Source: Gordonia asplenii
Lineage (GTDB): Bacteria; Actinomycetota; Actinomycetes; Mycobacteriales; Mycobacteriaceae
Length of the DNA stretch: 64,000 nt
NCBI RefSeq assembly: GCF_012933505.1
Contig: NZ_JABBNB010000026.1
Coordinates: 41,361-105,360 of the forward strand
Direction: 5' to 3'
This document shows positions 8,473 to 16,938 of this stretch, one piece after another. Each line of letters starts with the position of its first letter. Position 1 is the stretch's first letter. The translations under genes and the position numbers were made by a program. Below the pieces are notes generated by a model. That model saw nothing but the letters and a program-made list of their open reading frames with translations, did no database searches and was not told where the DNA came from.

Positions 8473-9246
8473 TCAGGCGTCGAGGATGGCGACGGCGCGG
8501 GTCCAGCCTGCCGATGCCGCGTGGACTTTGACCGGAAAACACGAGATGTGGAATCCGGTCGAGGGCAGTGCCTCGAGGTTGTGGAGCTTTTCGAGGTGGC
8601 AGTAGCCGACGTCGCGGCCGGCCTTGTGGCCCTCCCAGATCAGTCCGCCGTCGTGATTCTGCGCGAAGCGTTGCGCGGTGTGGGAGAAGGGGGCGTCCCA
8701 GCTCCAGGCGTCGGTTCCGGTGAGCCGGACACCGTGATCGAGCAGGCGAAGGGTCGCCTCGCGTCCGATCCCGCAGCCTTTGGATACATAGTCGGCGCAC
8801 CCGTAACGCGTTCCCGCGGATGTGTTCACGACGACGATCTCCAGCGGGCTCAGGGTGTGGCCGATCCGGTCGAGTTCGGCATCGATGTCGGCTGCCGTGA
8901 CGACGTAGCCGTCATCGAAGTGGCGGAAGTCGAGCTTGACGCCCGGTTGCAGGCACCAGTCGAGCGGTACTTCGTCGATGGTGATGGCTCGCTGTCCGCG
9001 GTCCATGGTCGATGCGTAGTGGTACGGCGCGTCGAGGTGGGTGCCGCTGTGGGTGGTCATCGACACCTTCTCGATGGCCCAGCCCTCCCGGTCGGGGAGA
9101 TCATCGGGGCTCGATCCGGGAAAGTAGGACAGAACGTCGTCGACGGTGTCGGCGTGGTCGAAGTACTCGATGGTGGGCAGCAGTGCCGGGGGATCCGAGG
9201 CGATCCCCTGTTGCAGCGGGACGGAGATGTCGATGAGCGTGCGCAT
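8473..9246 (-). CDS. Cyclase family protein (kynurenine formamidase-like metal hydrolase)
   Basis: The 257-residue protein has the family metal site MTTHSGTHLDAPYHY and conserved WAIEKV and GTDAWSWDAPF blocks. Members are Mn/Zn amide or ester hydrolases such as kynurenine formamidase and isatin hydrolase. It lies 29 bp downstream of the FAD monooxygenase on the same strand, so they form a two-gene unit divergent from the LysR gene. Hydrolysis of an amide or lactone intermediate in the cluster is likely. The exact substrate cannot be read from sequence. Confidence 0.82.
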   Translation of the reverse strand: MRTLIDISVPLQQGIASDPPALLPTIEYFDHADTVDDVLSYFPGSSPDDLPDREGWAIEKVSMTTHSGTHLDAPYHYASTMDRGQRAITIDEVPLDWCLQPGVKLDFRHFDDGYVVTAADIDAELDRIGHTLSPLEIVVVNTSAGTRYGCADYVSKGCGIGREATLRLLDHGVRLTGTDAWSWDAPFSHTAQRFAQNHDGGLIWEGHKAGRDVGYCHLEKLHNLEALPSTGFHISCFPVKVHAASAGWTRAVAILDA

Positions 9247-9275
9247 GGGCTGAGACCTTCGTGTGTCGGCGCGGG

Positions 9276-10424
9276 TCAGAACGGCTGATTGAGAATGCGG
9301 TCGACCGCTTCGGTTTGGCCGGGCAGCGTTTCGCGCATGTGGACGATTGCGTCGGGGAGTCCGGCCGCGTCGACCGCCATTTCGCCGACGAGAATGGCGT
9401 GTGAGGCGTCGTGGACGAGTTTGACGCGGTCGTGGCGTCGAATCATCAAGTCGGACAATGCTGTTGCGATGTCGGGCTGTTCGGCGAGTTCGTCGGCGAG
9501 GACGATGGCGTCCTCCAGCGCCATGCCCGCCCCTTGCGTGAGGTGCGGCGCGCAGAGGTGCGCGGCATCGCCGAGTACGACGACCCGACCGCGATTCCAC
9601 GGCGCCGGAAGCAGCAGCTCGCTCAGCGGGCTGTAGACGATTCCGTCGGAGTCGGTGATGCTCTCGCGCAGTTCGCCGATCAAGCCGGTGTAGCCGGCGA
9701 GCCGTTCGCTCAGCAGCGCCCCGAAGTCTTCGGGACGGTGGTGCGGATTGCCGGGTTCGGGTGTGACGACGAACAGGTACATCGAGTCGTCGGAGAGCGG
9801 GATGACGCCGGCTTTGGTGCGGTCGCCCTGGAACAGTTGGGTATTGGCGACGCTCGCGGCGCGTGGCATCGTCTTGCGCCATACGCCGTATCCGCTGAAG
9901 GCCGGAGACACCGGCGTGCCGACCACGTAGTCGCGGATACCCGAGCGGGCTCCGTCGAATCCGACGACGAGGTCGTAGAACTCCTGGGCACCATCCGACG
10001 TGCGGACCAGCACCTGATCGCCGTTGTCGGCGATGTGTTCGACTTCGACTCCGTAGCGGATCTTGCTGTGCGCCTCTTCCGCAGCCGTCAGGAGCAGATC
10101 TTTGAGCTGTGCGCGGGAGATCGCGCAGTTGGCGGGAACGTCGGGGCCGCCGAGATGTGACGGGCAATCGACGATCAGGTCGCCATGCCAGTCGTAGAAG
10201 GTGTTGCCGGTGTGCGCATAACCGATCCGCAGGCAGTCGTCGAGGACGCCGATCGCGCGCAGTGCCCGCAGGGAGTTGGCCGGCTGATTGATTCCGACGC
10301 CGAGAACCGTTGCATCTGAACGCTTTTCGACGACGGTGACTGCGACGCCACGCTGTCCCAGGAGCGCCGCGAGGCCGAGTCCGCCGATACCTGCGCCGAC
10401 GATGAGAACTTTCTGAACGAGCAT
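9276..10424 (-). CDS. FAD-dependent aromatic monooxygenase
   Basis: This 382-residue class A flavoprotein hydroxylase has dinucleotide-binding VGAGIGGLGLAALL at the N-terminus, the middle motif LVVGFDGARSGIRD, and the FAD ribityl motif VVLGDAAHLCAPHLTQGAGMALEDA. It resembles salicylate, 3-hydroxybenzoate and 2,6-dihydroxypyridine hydroxylases, which use NAD(P)H and O2. ATG 10424 is preceded by AGGGAG at 8 bp; a GTG three codons upstream overlaps that site. It is the first gene of a unit divergent from the LysR regulator, with a candidate operator at 10521-10537. Together with the nearby extradiol dioxygenase it suggests hydroxylation before ring opening. Confidence 0.87.
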   Translation of the reverse strand: MLVQKVLIVGAGIGGLGLAALLGQRGVAVTVVEKRSDATVLGVGINQPANSLRALRAIGVLDDCLRIGYAHTGNTFYDWHGDLIVDCPSHLGGPDVPANCAISRAQLKDLLLTAAEEAHSKIRYGVEVEHIADNGDQVLVRTSDGAQEFYDLVVGFDGARSGIRDYVVGTPVSPAFSGYGVWRKTMPRAASVANTQLFQGDRTKAGVIPLSDDSMYLFVVTPEPGNPHHRPEDFGALLSERLAGYTGLIGELRESITDSDGIVYSPLSELLLPAPWNRGRVVVLGDAAHLCAPHLTQGAGMALEDAIVLADELAEQPDIATALSDLMIRRHDRVKLVHDASHAILVGEMAVDAAGLPDAIVHMRETLPGQTEAVDRILNQPF

Positions 10425-10520
10425 AGTGGTCACTCCCTGCGTGTGATCGAGAAGCCGGCAGCGAATCCGCTCAGCCGCACTGCCGTCAAACGGTATGACG
10501 CGCAACACACCATGCCAAGC

Positions 10521-10537
10521 GATTCTTATCGATCACA
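10521..10537. promoter_or_regulatory. LysR-linked 17-bp element, copy 1
   Basis: GATTCTTATCGATCACA lies in the gap between the monooxygenase and the LysR gene. It matches the reverse complement of 11508-11524 at 16 of 17 positions. It is probably part of a LysR-type binding site that controls both transcription units. Confidence 0.6.
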
Positions 10538-10576
10538 TGTATCAATAGGAGTGATACTCGGCGGTGGAGGTGTGCG

Positions 10577-11503
10577 ATGTCGGATCTGCAGCGGATCGAT
10601 TTGAACCTGTTGGTCGCGTTCGACGCGCTGATGGCCGAGCGGAGCGTGACTCGGGCCGCGGAGCGGATGTCGGTCGGGCAGCCGGCGATGAGCGCTTCCC
10701 TCGCACGGTTGCGCAAGTTGTTCGACGATCCGCTGCTGGTGCGCGACGGTCGCGGCTTTGTACTCACGCCGATGGCTGAGTCGTTGACCGGACCGATTCG
10801 TCAGGCACTCACGCTGATGGAGGGGGCGGTGGGGAGAGCACGCGCCTTCGATCCGGCGACCGAGCATCACACGTTCACCATCCTGGCGAGCGACTACGTG
10901 TTGGTGGTCCTTCTGCGTGAACTGCTCAACCGGATGGCCGACGAGGCGCCGAACATTCGCGTGAATGTGCGGCCGATCACCGGCGACTACGCGGATTTGC
11001 TGCGCCGCGGGCAGATCGACCTGTTCATCGTTCCTCGTGAGGTCGAAGAATCGCGGGTGTCGTGGCACTCCGAGGATCTGTTCACGGATCGCTTCGTCTG
11101 CGCGGTCGATCGGGATCATCCGCAGATCCGCGACTCGATAACGCTCGAAGAATTTCAATCGCTGCCCTACCTCGCCTACGACGGCGGGCCGTTGAAGTCC
11201 GCGTCTGCGATGCAGTTGCAGGCGCGCAGCGTGACGCGCACCGTCGACGTGACGACGCAGAGCTTCGTCGTCGCCCCATTGATGTTGCGCGGCACCAACT
11301 TTCTCACCCTGCTGCACGAACGTTTCGGACGTGCCGTCGCCGAGCAGACCGGTATCAAACTTCTCGATCCGCCGGTGGAACTGGCACCGATCACCGAGGC
11401 GATGTTCTGGGGACCCCGCCACCAGGAGGACCCGGCACACGTATGGCTGCGACAACAACTTCGTCGAGCAGCCGGTGCTCTGTCCGAGTATCGATCGCGA
11501 TGA
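10577..11503 (+). CDS. LysR-family transcriptional regulator
   Basis: This 308-residue regulator has an N-terminal winged helix (LNLLVAFDALMAERSVTRAAERMSVGQPAMSASLARLRKLFDDPLLVRDGRGFVLT) of NodD/PnbR-like type and a C-terminal inducer-binding domain. It sits between two catabolic units, one divergent (monooxygenase-cyclase) and one downstream (dioxygenase-BKACE-hydrolase). Matching 17-bp elements flank it on both sides. It therefore probably senses the pathway substrate or an intermediate. Confidence 0.9.
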   Translation: MSDLQRIDLNLLVAFDALMAERSVTRAAERMSVGQPAMSASLARLRKLFDDPLLVRDGRGFVLTPMAESLTGPIRQALTLMEGAVGRARAFDPATEHHTFTILASDYVLVVLLRELLNRMADEAPNIRVNVRPITGDYADLLRRGQIDLFIVPREVEESRVSWHSEDLFTDRFVCAVDRDHPQIRDSITLEEFQSLPYLAYDGGPLKSASAMQLQARSVTRTVDVTTQSFVVAPLMLRGTNFLTLLHERFGRAVAEQTGIKLLDPPVELAPITEAMFWGPRHQEDPAHVWLRQQLRRAAGALSEYRSR

Positions 11504-11507
11504 TAGC

Positions 11508-11524
11508 TGTGATCGACAAGAATC
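11508..11524. promoter_or_regulatory. LysR-linked 17-bp element, copy 2
   Basis: TGTGATCGACAAGAATC begins 5 bp after the LysR stop and lies 81 bp upstream of the extradiol dioxygenase start. Its reverse complement differs from the copy at 10521-10537 at one position. CACATGTG, a palindrome, follows at about 11532. It is the probable activation site for the dioxygenase operon. Confidence 0.6.
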
Positions 11525-11604
11525 GATAACACATGTGTGATGTGCGGAACTAGCGTGGCGGATGTCGATCACGCGACCTTGTCCCGCTGAAATGAGGAAT
11601 CACC

Positions 11605-12537
11605 ATGAGCGCTCCCGCGCGGACTCCCATCACCCACGTCCGGCACGTCGGAATGGCCGTACCCAACTTCGACGATTCGGTCGAATTCTACCGCAGCACT
11701 TGGGGATTGGAGGTTGTCGCGGAGGACTCGGGTATCGCGTTCTTCGGCACTCCGGCACACCCCGAGCAGTACATCATGCGAGTGCGCAAGGACGCCGACA
11801 AGCGGTTGGACCTGATCTCGTTCGCCGTCGACACCGACGACGACGTTGACCGGATGGCCCAGCGGCTCGGCAGCGCCGGCATCTCGATCGTGCGGGAGCC
11901 CGACCGCCTCGACACCCCGGGCGGAGGCTATGGATTCCGCTTCTTCGATCCCGACGGCCGACTCATCGAGATCTCCAGCGGCGTCGCCGAGCGCCCGTTC
12001 CGAGCACTCGAACCCCGCGAGTCGATCCCGCAGAAGCTCAGCCACGTCGTCATCAACTCGACCGACATCGGCGCGACTAAGCGCTTTTACGAGAACCATC
12101 TCGGGTTTCGGTTGTCGGACTGGCTCGAAGACCACATGTGCTTCATGCGGGTGCGCACCGATCATCACATCCTGGCGATCTCCCAGGGTCCGCACACATC
12201 TCTCAACCACGTCTCGTTCGAGATGCGGGGGATCGATGAATACATGCGCGGCACCGGGCGGCTGACCCGCTCCGGCCAACCCCCGATCTGGGGCCCCGGA
12301 CGCCACGGTGCCGGTGACAACACCTTCTCCTACTTCCTCGATCCGACCGGCAACGTCGTCGAATACACGACCGAGCTGGAGAAGATCGAAGACGAAAACA
12401 CTTGGGAGCCTCGGCGTTTCGAAGCTCGGCCGGAGGCCGCAGATCAGTGGGGGACCGGCGGACTGATCACCGAGCAGATGATTCCGGCGATGTTCAACGA
12501 CCCCGACAAGGGGTTGTGGGTGCCCGCGCCGGTGTAG
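11605..12537 (+). CDS. Extradiol ring-cleavage dioxygenase (VOC superfamily)
   Basis: The 310-residue protein has two vicinal-oxygen-chelate halves. The metal-binding triad His147 (LSHVVINS), His202 (LNHVSFEM) and Glu253 (VVEYTTELE) is present in the C-terminal half, as in class I Fe(II) extradiol dioxygenases such as 2,3-dihydroxybiphenyl dioxygenase. HHILAIS supplies a candidate active-site His. The enzyme would cleave a catechol-like ring next to its hydroxyls using O2. It is the first gene of a three-gene operon with BKACE and an alpha/beta hydrolase. The preferred ring is unknown. Confidence 0.87.
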   Translation: MSAPARTPITHVRHVGMAVPNFDDSVEFYRSTWGLEVVAEDSGIAFFGTPAHPEQYIMRVRKDADKRLDLISFAVDTDDDVDRMAQRLGSAGISIVREPDRLDTPGGGYGFRFFDPDGRLIEISSGVAERPFRALEPRESIPQKLSHVVINSTDIGATKRFYENHLGFRLSDWLEDHMCFMRVRTDHHILAISQGPHTSLNHVSFEMRGIDEYMRGTGRLTRSGQPPIWGPGRHGAGDNTFSYFLDPTGNVVEYTTELEKIEDENTWEPRRFEARPEAADQWGTGGLITEQMIPAMFNDPDKGLWVPAPV

Positions 12538-12607
12538 GACGCGTCCGATCCGTCCGCTGGGGAAACATTCCCCGGTATCTCCCCTCGTTCACGAAAGCAG
12601 TATCGCC

Positions 12608-13420
12608 ATGCCCGTAACACTCACCGTCGCGCCCACCGGGCCGATCGCGACCAAAGCCGACAATCCATTCTTGCCGACCACACCGGAGGAGATCGCCGCC
12701 GCGGTCGAGGCCGGATACCGCGCGGGCGCGTCGGTCGCCCACATCCACCTCCGCGACGATTCGCAGCGACCCACCGCCGACCTCGCCATCGGTCGGAGGG
12801 TGATGGAGTCGATTCGTGAGCGGTGTCCCATCCTCATTCAGATGTCGACCGGCGTGGGCCTGAGCGTGCCCTTCTCCGAGCGCGAGAAGCTCGTCGACCT
12901 GGCGCCGCAGATGGCGACCCTGAACCCGTGCTCGATGAGCTTCGGGCAGGGCGAGTTCCGCAACCCGCCCGACGGCGTCGTGCGCTTGGCGGCCAAGATG
13001 CTCGACCTCGGAGTCAAACCCGAACTCGAAATCTACGACACCGGTCACCTCGACGCGTGCCTGCGGCTGCGAGACCGCGGTCTGCTCCCCGAACCGCTGC
13101 AATTCTCGATCGTGCTCGGCGTGCAAGGCGGCATGGCGGCCACCGCGGACAACCTCCTGACGATGGTGCGTCGCCTGCCCGACGACGCCGTGTGGCAGGT
13201 CATCGCCATCGGGCGTGCCAACCTCGAACTCACGGCCATCGGACTCGCCCTCGGCGGCAACGCCCGCGCCGGTCTCGAAGACACCCTCTACCTGAGCAAG
13301 GGTGAACTCGCCGAGGGGAGCACCCCGCTGGTTGCGCGGGCCGCCCGGCTCGCCCGCGAACTGGGCCACGACATCGCCACCGTCGACCAGACGCACGCCG
13401 CTCTCGGGCTGCGACGCTGA
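12608..13420 (+). CDS. BKACE family (DUF849) beta-keto acid cleavage enzyme
   Basis: This 270-residue TIM-barrel protein of the 3-keto-5-aminohexanoate cleavage enzyme family has the zinc site HIHLRD (His45, His47), MSTGVGLSV, NPCSMSFGQ and ARAGLEDTLYL. The family performs a retro-Claisen type exchange of a beta-keto acid with acetyl-CoA, giving acetoacetate and a new acyl-CoA. It lies between the dioxygenase (70 bp) and the hydrolase (33 bp). A late step that cleaves a beta-keto acid formed after ring opening is likely; the exact acid is not inferable. Confidence 0.87.
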   Translation: MPVTLTVAPTGPIATKADNPFLPTTPEEIAAAVEAGYRAGASVAHIHLRDDSQRPTADLAIGRRVMESIRERCPILIQMSTGVGLSVPFSEREKLVDLAPQMATLNPCSMSFGQGEFRNPPDGVVRLAAKMLDLGVKPELEIYDTGHLDACLRLRDRGLLPEPLQFSIVLGVQGGMAATADNLLTMVRRLPDDAVWQVIAIGRANLELTAIGLALGGNARAGLEDTLYLSKGELAEGSTPLVARAARLARELGHDIATVDQTHAALGLRR

Positions 13421-13453
13421 TCTCAAATCATGAACTGAAAGAAGGAAATTCAC

Positions 13454-14626
13454 GTGTTCGAGCCCATCCCCGGAAAGTATGTGTGGAACCTGTCCGCCGG
13501 CCTCGCACTGGCCACCGGCGGCCTGATCGGTGAAGTCGATCGTACGTGCCGGCCACTGCTCGATGCCCCGGCCGACCAAACCGAAGACGAAGCGACCCAG
13601 GCGTTCTTCACCTCGTGGTGTTCGGTCGCCGACACCCTGGTCGAACTCGCCGACGAAGACGAGAAGCTCGGACGACGGCGAAGTGCCGGTGAGAAGCATC
13701 GTCGCGCCGCCGTGTACTACCAGACCGCGGAACGTATGCAGGCGCACTCCTACGCTCCGCGCAAAGAGGCCTACCGCAAGACGCTGGCCAGTTTCGCGAA
13801 ATTCCTCGAACTCACCGATCAGCCGGCGCAACGGGTGGAGATCCCGTACGGGGACACCAGCTTCCCCGGGATCTTCATGCGCGCGGACGCGGGCGACACT
13901 CCCGCGCCGTGTGTCATCTTCTTCAACGGACTCGACAGCACCAAGGAACAGTTCTACGGCTCGGGCACCCCAGACGAGCTGCGCAGGCGTGGAATCTCGA
14001 CGCTGATGGTCGACGCACCCGGCGCCGGGGAGGCCCTTCGCCTGCGGGGCCTGACCGCCGTCGTGGAGAGTGAAAGATGGGCGGCCGCGTGCATCGACCT
14101 GCTCGAACAACGCGCCGACGTCGACAGCAGTTTGATCGGCATGCTCGCGTGGTCACTCGGGGGCTACTACGGACCACGGGCGACTGCCTTCGAGCCGCGC
14201 ATCAAGTTCAGCGTGGCCTGGGGTGCCAACTACGACTGGGGTCAGGTCCAGCTCCGCAGATTGGCGAACCAAGGCGACCGGCCGGTGCCGCACTATTGGG
14301 AGCACGTGCGATGGGTCTGGGGTGCCGAGGACATGGACGAGTTTCTGCAGATCGCACCGAAAGTCACTCTGCGCGGCATCATGGACCGTGTACGAGTTCC
14401 CTTCCTCGTGGTCCACGGCGAGCATGACCGGCAGATCCCACTCGAGTACGCGCACAACCTCTTCGACGATCTCGTGAACAGCCCGAAACGCGAACTCAAG
14501 GTATTCACCGATCGCGAAGGCGGGGTGGAACACTGCAGCATCGACAACATGCCGATGGTCCGCGACTACATCTGCGACTGGATCGACGAAACCGTCGCCG
14601 AGCTCAAGGCGGCGAGGGTGCCCTGA
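13454..14626 (+). CDS. Alpha/beta hydrolase, 2,6-dihydroxypseudooxynicotine hydrolase-like
   Basis: The 390-residue protein has a helical N-terminal cap (about residues 1-130) followed by the catalytic domain. Nucleophile Ser234 is in AWSLGGYYG, the acid is Asp325 in GEHDRQIP and the base is His360 in GVEHCSID. Length and layout match the family of C-C bond hydrolases that includes the nicotine-pathway enzyme, and also some esterases. GTG 13454 follows GAAGGA. As the last gene of the LysR-linked operon it probably cleaves the ring-opened product of the dioxygenase. Confidence 0.82.
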   Translation: MFEPIPGKYVWNLSAGLALATGGLIGEVDRTCRPLLDAPADQTEDEATQAFFTSWCSVADTLVELADEDEKLGRRRSAGEKHRRAAVYYQTAERMQAHSYAPRKEAYRKTLASFAKFLELTDQPAQRVEIPYGDTSFPGIFMRADAGDTPAPCVIFFNGLDSTKEQFYGSGTPDELRRRGISTLMVDAPGAGEALRLRGLTAVVESERWAAACIDLLEQRADVDSSLIGMLAWSLGGYYGPRATAFEPRIKFSVAWGANYDWGQVQLRRLANQGDRPVPHYWEHVRWVWGAEDMDEFLQIAPKVTLRGIMDRVRVPFLVVHGEHDRQIPLEYAHNLFDDLVNSPKRELKVFTDREGGVEHCSIDNMPMVRDYICDWIDETVAELKAARVP

Positions 14627-14694
14627 ACGCGGTGGGTGCCGCCGCGGGGTGTTCGGTTGAGTTGGGTTCGTTGTCTTGCGGGCCCCTCGTTACA

Positions 14695-14717
14695 CCGAAG
14701 CTCGTTCCTCGCTTCGG
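14695..14717. repeat. Inverted repeat between convergent genes
   Basis: CCGAAGC and GCTTCGG flank a 9-base loop, with further complementary C- and G-rich flanks (CCCCTCG at 14683, CGGGGAGCGGGG from 14722). It lies in the 126-bp gap between the convergent hydrolase and MpaB-type genes. There is no T-run, so it could be a terminator-like hairpin or a REP-type element. Confidence 0.45.
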
Positions 14718-14752
14718 CACTCGGGGAGCGGGGTGGTCGCTCGACTCGGCGG

Positions 14753-16069
14753 TCACCGTTGCGCCACCACCGGCATTCCGCCCTTGTTGGCGGCGATGTC
14801 GGCGCCCACCTCCTCGGGGTTGGCGACTTCGTGGGCCTTGTCTCCGCCGGGCACCGCGATCGCGTTGTTGAAATTGTGCAGGAGGGTGAAGGCGGCCTTC
14901 TCGTCGTCGTGGGGGAGTGCGCGCTGAATGCGGTCGGCGATTCGGATGAGCGGCCGGGCAGCGGGCAGGACGAAACGCCACGCGGTCTTCTCGGCGCCCA
15001 GCGCATCCATGACGTCGGCCGGAATCCATTCGCGCAGAAGGCCGTAGGCAAGTTTGAGTCGGCGTTCGTCGGTCATCACCTTAGCCAGCGGGCCGGGCAG
15101 CACCTCGACATCGCCCGGCGGGTTCTCGATGCTGAACTTGATGATCGACTCGACGACGTCGCGGCACAGCTGGTCCGGCGGCAGCTCGAGCAGGGTGTGC
15201 AGTTCGGTCTTTCGTCGCGCGTCTTCGTAGTCGGTGTGCAACAGCTCCGGCGGCACGCCGATGACGTAGCCGACGTAGCGCGACAGCGCGAAGATGTCGT
15301 CGAGTTCACGATCGCTGAAGCGGATGCCGGAGGCCTGCACGGCGTCGGTGAACTTGACGCCGAACTGCCCTGACTGAGTGACCATCGCGTCCATGTTGTT
15401 GATCGGGATGCCCCAGTTCGCCCAGTCCCAGGCGTCGGACTGACTCAGGCTGTGCCGCACCGCCGCGTGGATCATGCGGACCTTCGCGGTGAGCCGGAAG
15501 CCCTCCTCGAAGCGACCCATTCCGCCAGGCGTGTAGGCCGCGACGACGTATCGGAAACTCTCGATGAGCCGGGTCCCGACCTTGTCGGCCTTGCGCAGGC
15601 GGCCGCTGAAAAGCACTGGGCGCGTTGCGCTGTACATCGAGAAGCCACCTGCGATGGTCGCCCACGCGAGGATCGGCTGCACGATCATGCCGGCCCGCCA
15701 GAATGCGACGGCGCCGCGATAGAGCTGATCGAAGTCGACCCAGTCGGGGACGGTCTCCATCTGCTCGAAGAGCGCGACCACCCCGGGAGTCGGATCGTCG
15801 AGCGCATCGAGACCGTGCTCGACGGCGACGTCGAAAGTACGCCAGTTCATCGAATTGCTCTTGTCCTTGAAGTCGAGCATCGCGCGGTAGGCGTAGTCGT
15901 CGGCGAGCAGTGCGTGGTCGGTCATCTTCTCCACCAGCGGCCGGCCGTACATCGCGATGGCCTTGTCCACGTTGTTCATTCGGCCCAGGTCGATGCCGCG
16001 CGGAAGGCCGGTGGGAACGTCCAGGTCGCCCCGGAATGTAAGCGGGGTGTGTGGCTCGGCGATGGTCAT
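14753..16069 (-). CDS. MpaB/DUF2236 family oxygenase
   Basis: This 438-residue protein belongs to the family of fungal MpaB and the rubber oxygenase Lcp, which are heme b enzymes that cleave isoprenoid double bonds. The region RLTAKVRMIHAAVRHSL holds the conserved His that binds heme in Lcp-type proteins. DWVDFDQLYRGAVAFWR and WGIPINNMDAM are also family-like. No Tat or Sec signal is visible, unlike secreted Lcp, so it acts inside the cell. The start is supported by GGAGG. It is divergent from the nitroreductase across the operator at 16136-16159. Oxidative cleavage of an unsaturated lipid is an inference. Confidence 0.8.
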   Translation of the reverse strand: MTIAEPHTPLTFRGDLDVPTGLPRGIDLGRMNNVDKAIAMYGRPLVEKMTDHALLADDYAYRAMLDFKDKSNSMNWRTFDVAVEHGLDALDDPTPGVVALFEQMETVPDWVDFDQLYRGAVAFWRAGMIVQPILAWATIAGGFSMYSATRPVLFSGRLRKADKVGTRLIESFRYVVAAYTPGGMGRFEEGFRLTAKVRMIHAAVRHSLSQSDAWDWANWGIPINNMDAMVTQSGQFGVKFTDAVQASGIRFSDRELDDIFALSRYVGYVIGVPPELLHTDYEDARRKTELHTLLELPPDQLCRDVVESIIKFSIENPPGDVEVLPGPLAKVMTDERRLKLAYGLLREWIPADVMDALGAEKTAWRFVLPAARPLIRIADRIQRALPHDDEKAAFTLLHNFNNAIAVPGGDKAHEVANPEEVGADIAANKGGMPVVAQR

Positions 16070-16135
16070 GCGTGCCCTCCTAGGGTGCGATCGAGAGTGT
16101 TGTGACGGCGCTAACAACTGAGGGTAGACCTGACT

Positions 16136-16159
16136 GAACACTATGTCTACACTGAGTGT
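16136..16159. promoter_or_regulatory. Shared operator, site 3, plus adjacent palindrome
   Basis: GAACA-CTA-TGTCT (16136-16148) matches the shared operator. It is followed at once by ACACT-G-AGTGT (16149-16159), a perfect palindrome. The pair sits in the divergent promoter between the MpaB-type oxygenase and the nitroreductase. The flank TGACTGAACACTATGT closely resembles the site upstream of the aldehyde dehydrogenase. Confidence 0.6.
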
Positions 16160-16208
16160 CTAGCCGACTGTTCTTTCGTGCTCGACCGATTCTGACCAGG
16201 AGCCCCTC

Positions 16209-16904
16209 ATGACTGCCCTCGCCGCCGACGTCGACGCGACGTCGACCCTGCTCAACCTGCTCTCGACACGCTGGAGTTGCCGCGCCTTCACGCCGCAACC
16301 GGTGCCGCGCAACGAGATCGAGCAGATCCTCGACGTCGCGCGCCGCACACCGTCGTGGTGCAACACGCAGCCCTGGCACCTGCACATCACCTCCGGTGAG
16401 CGCACGGCGCAACTACGTGCCGCGCTGGCCGCGGCGATCGCAAGCGGGCCGGCCGAGAACGCCGATCTGCCGTTCCCGGCGTCTTATGACGGCGTCTATC
16501 GTGACCGGCGTCGTACGAGCGGGTGGCAGCTCTACGAGAGCCTCGGCATCGACAAGGGAGACCGCGCGGCGTCGGCGCGCCAGACGCTGCGCAACTTCGA
16601 CTTCTTCGATGCACCGCACGTCGCCGTCGTGACGACTGATCGCTCGCTGGGCACCTACGGTGCGGTTGACTGCGGACTGTTCATCGACAGCTTCCTGCTG
16701 GCCGCGCACAGTCGCGGCGTCGCCACGATCCCGCAGGCCGCGCTGGCGACGCAGGCGCCGGTGCTGCGCGAGTTCTTCGATCTGCCCGACGACCGGCTGG
16801 TGCTCATCGGCATCTCCTTCGGGTACGCCGACACCGAGCATCCGGTCAACGCCTACCGCACCGAACGGCAACCGGTGGCCGACGTGGCGACCTTCCTCGA
16901 CTAG
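16209..16904 (+). CDS. Nitroreductase-family FMN oxidoreductase
   Basis: The 231-residue protein has the FMN-binding start RWSCRAFTPQPVP, TPSWCNTQPWHLHI, and the C-terminal GISFGYADTEHPVNAYRTER. The family uses NAD(P)H to reduce nitro groups, quinones or conjugated double bonds. It is divergent from the MpaB-type oxygenase under a shared operator, so it is probably part of the same lipid pathway, perhaps reducing an unsaturated or quinone-like intermediate. A repeat-rich gap follows it. Confidence 0.87.
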   Translation: MTALAADVDATSTLLNLLSTRWSCRAFTPQPVPRNEIEQILDVARRTPSWCNTQPWHLHITSGERTAQLRAALAAAIASGPAENADLPFPASYDGVYRDRRRTSGWQLYESLGIDKGDRAASARQTLRNFDFFDAPHVAVVTTDRSLGTYGAVDCGLFIDSFLLAAHSRGVATIPQAALATQAPVLREFFDLPDDRLVLIGISFGYADTEHPVNAYRTERQPVADVATFLD

Positions 16905-16938
16905 GAGGTGCTACAGCTAGCGAAGGTGACCTCGCCCT

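Noticed and set aside
14753..16069. Secreted latex-clearing protein Lcp for rubber degradation
   Set aside because: No Tat or Sec signal and no linked lcp regulator. Only family-level similarity supports it, so it is called an MpaB/DUF2236 oxygenase.
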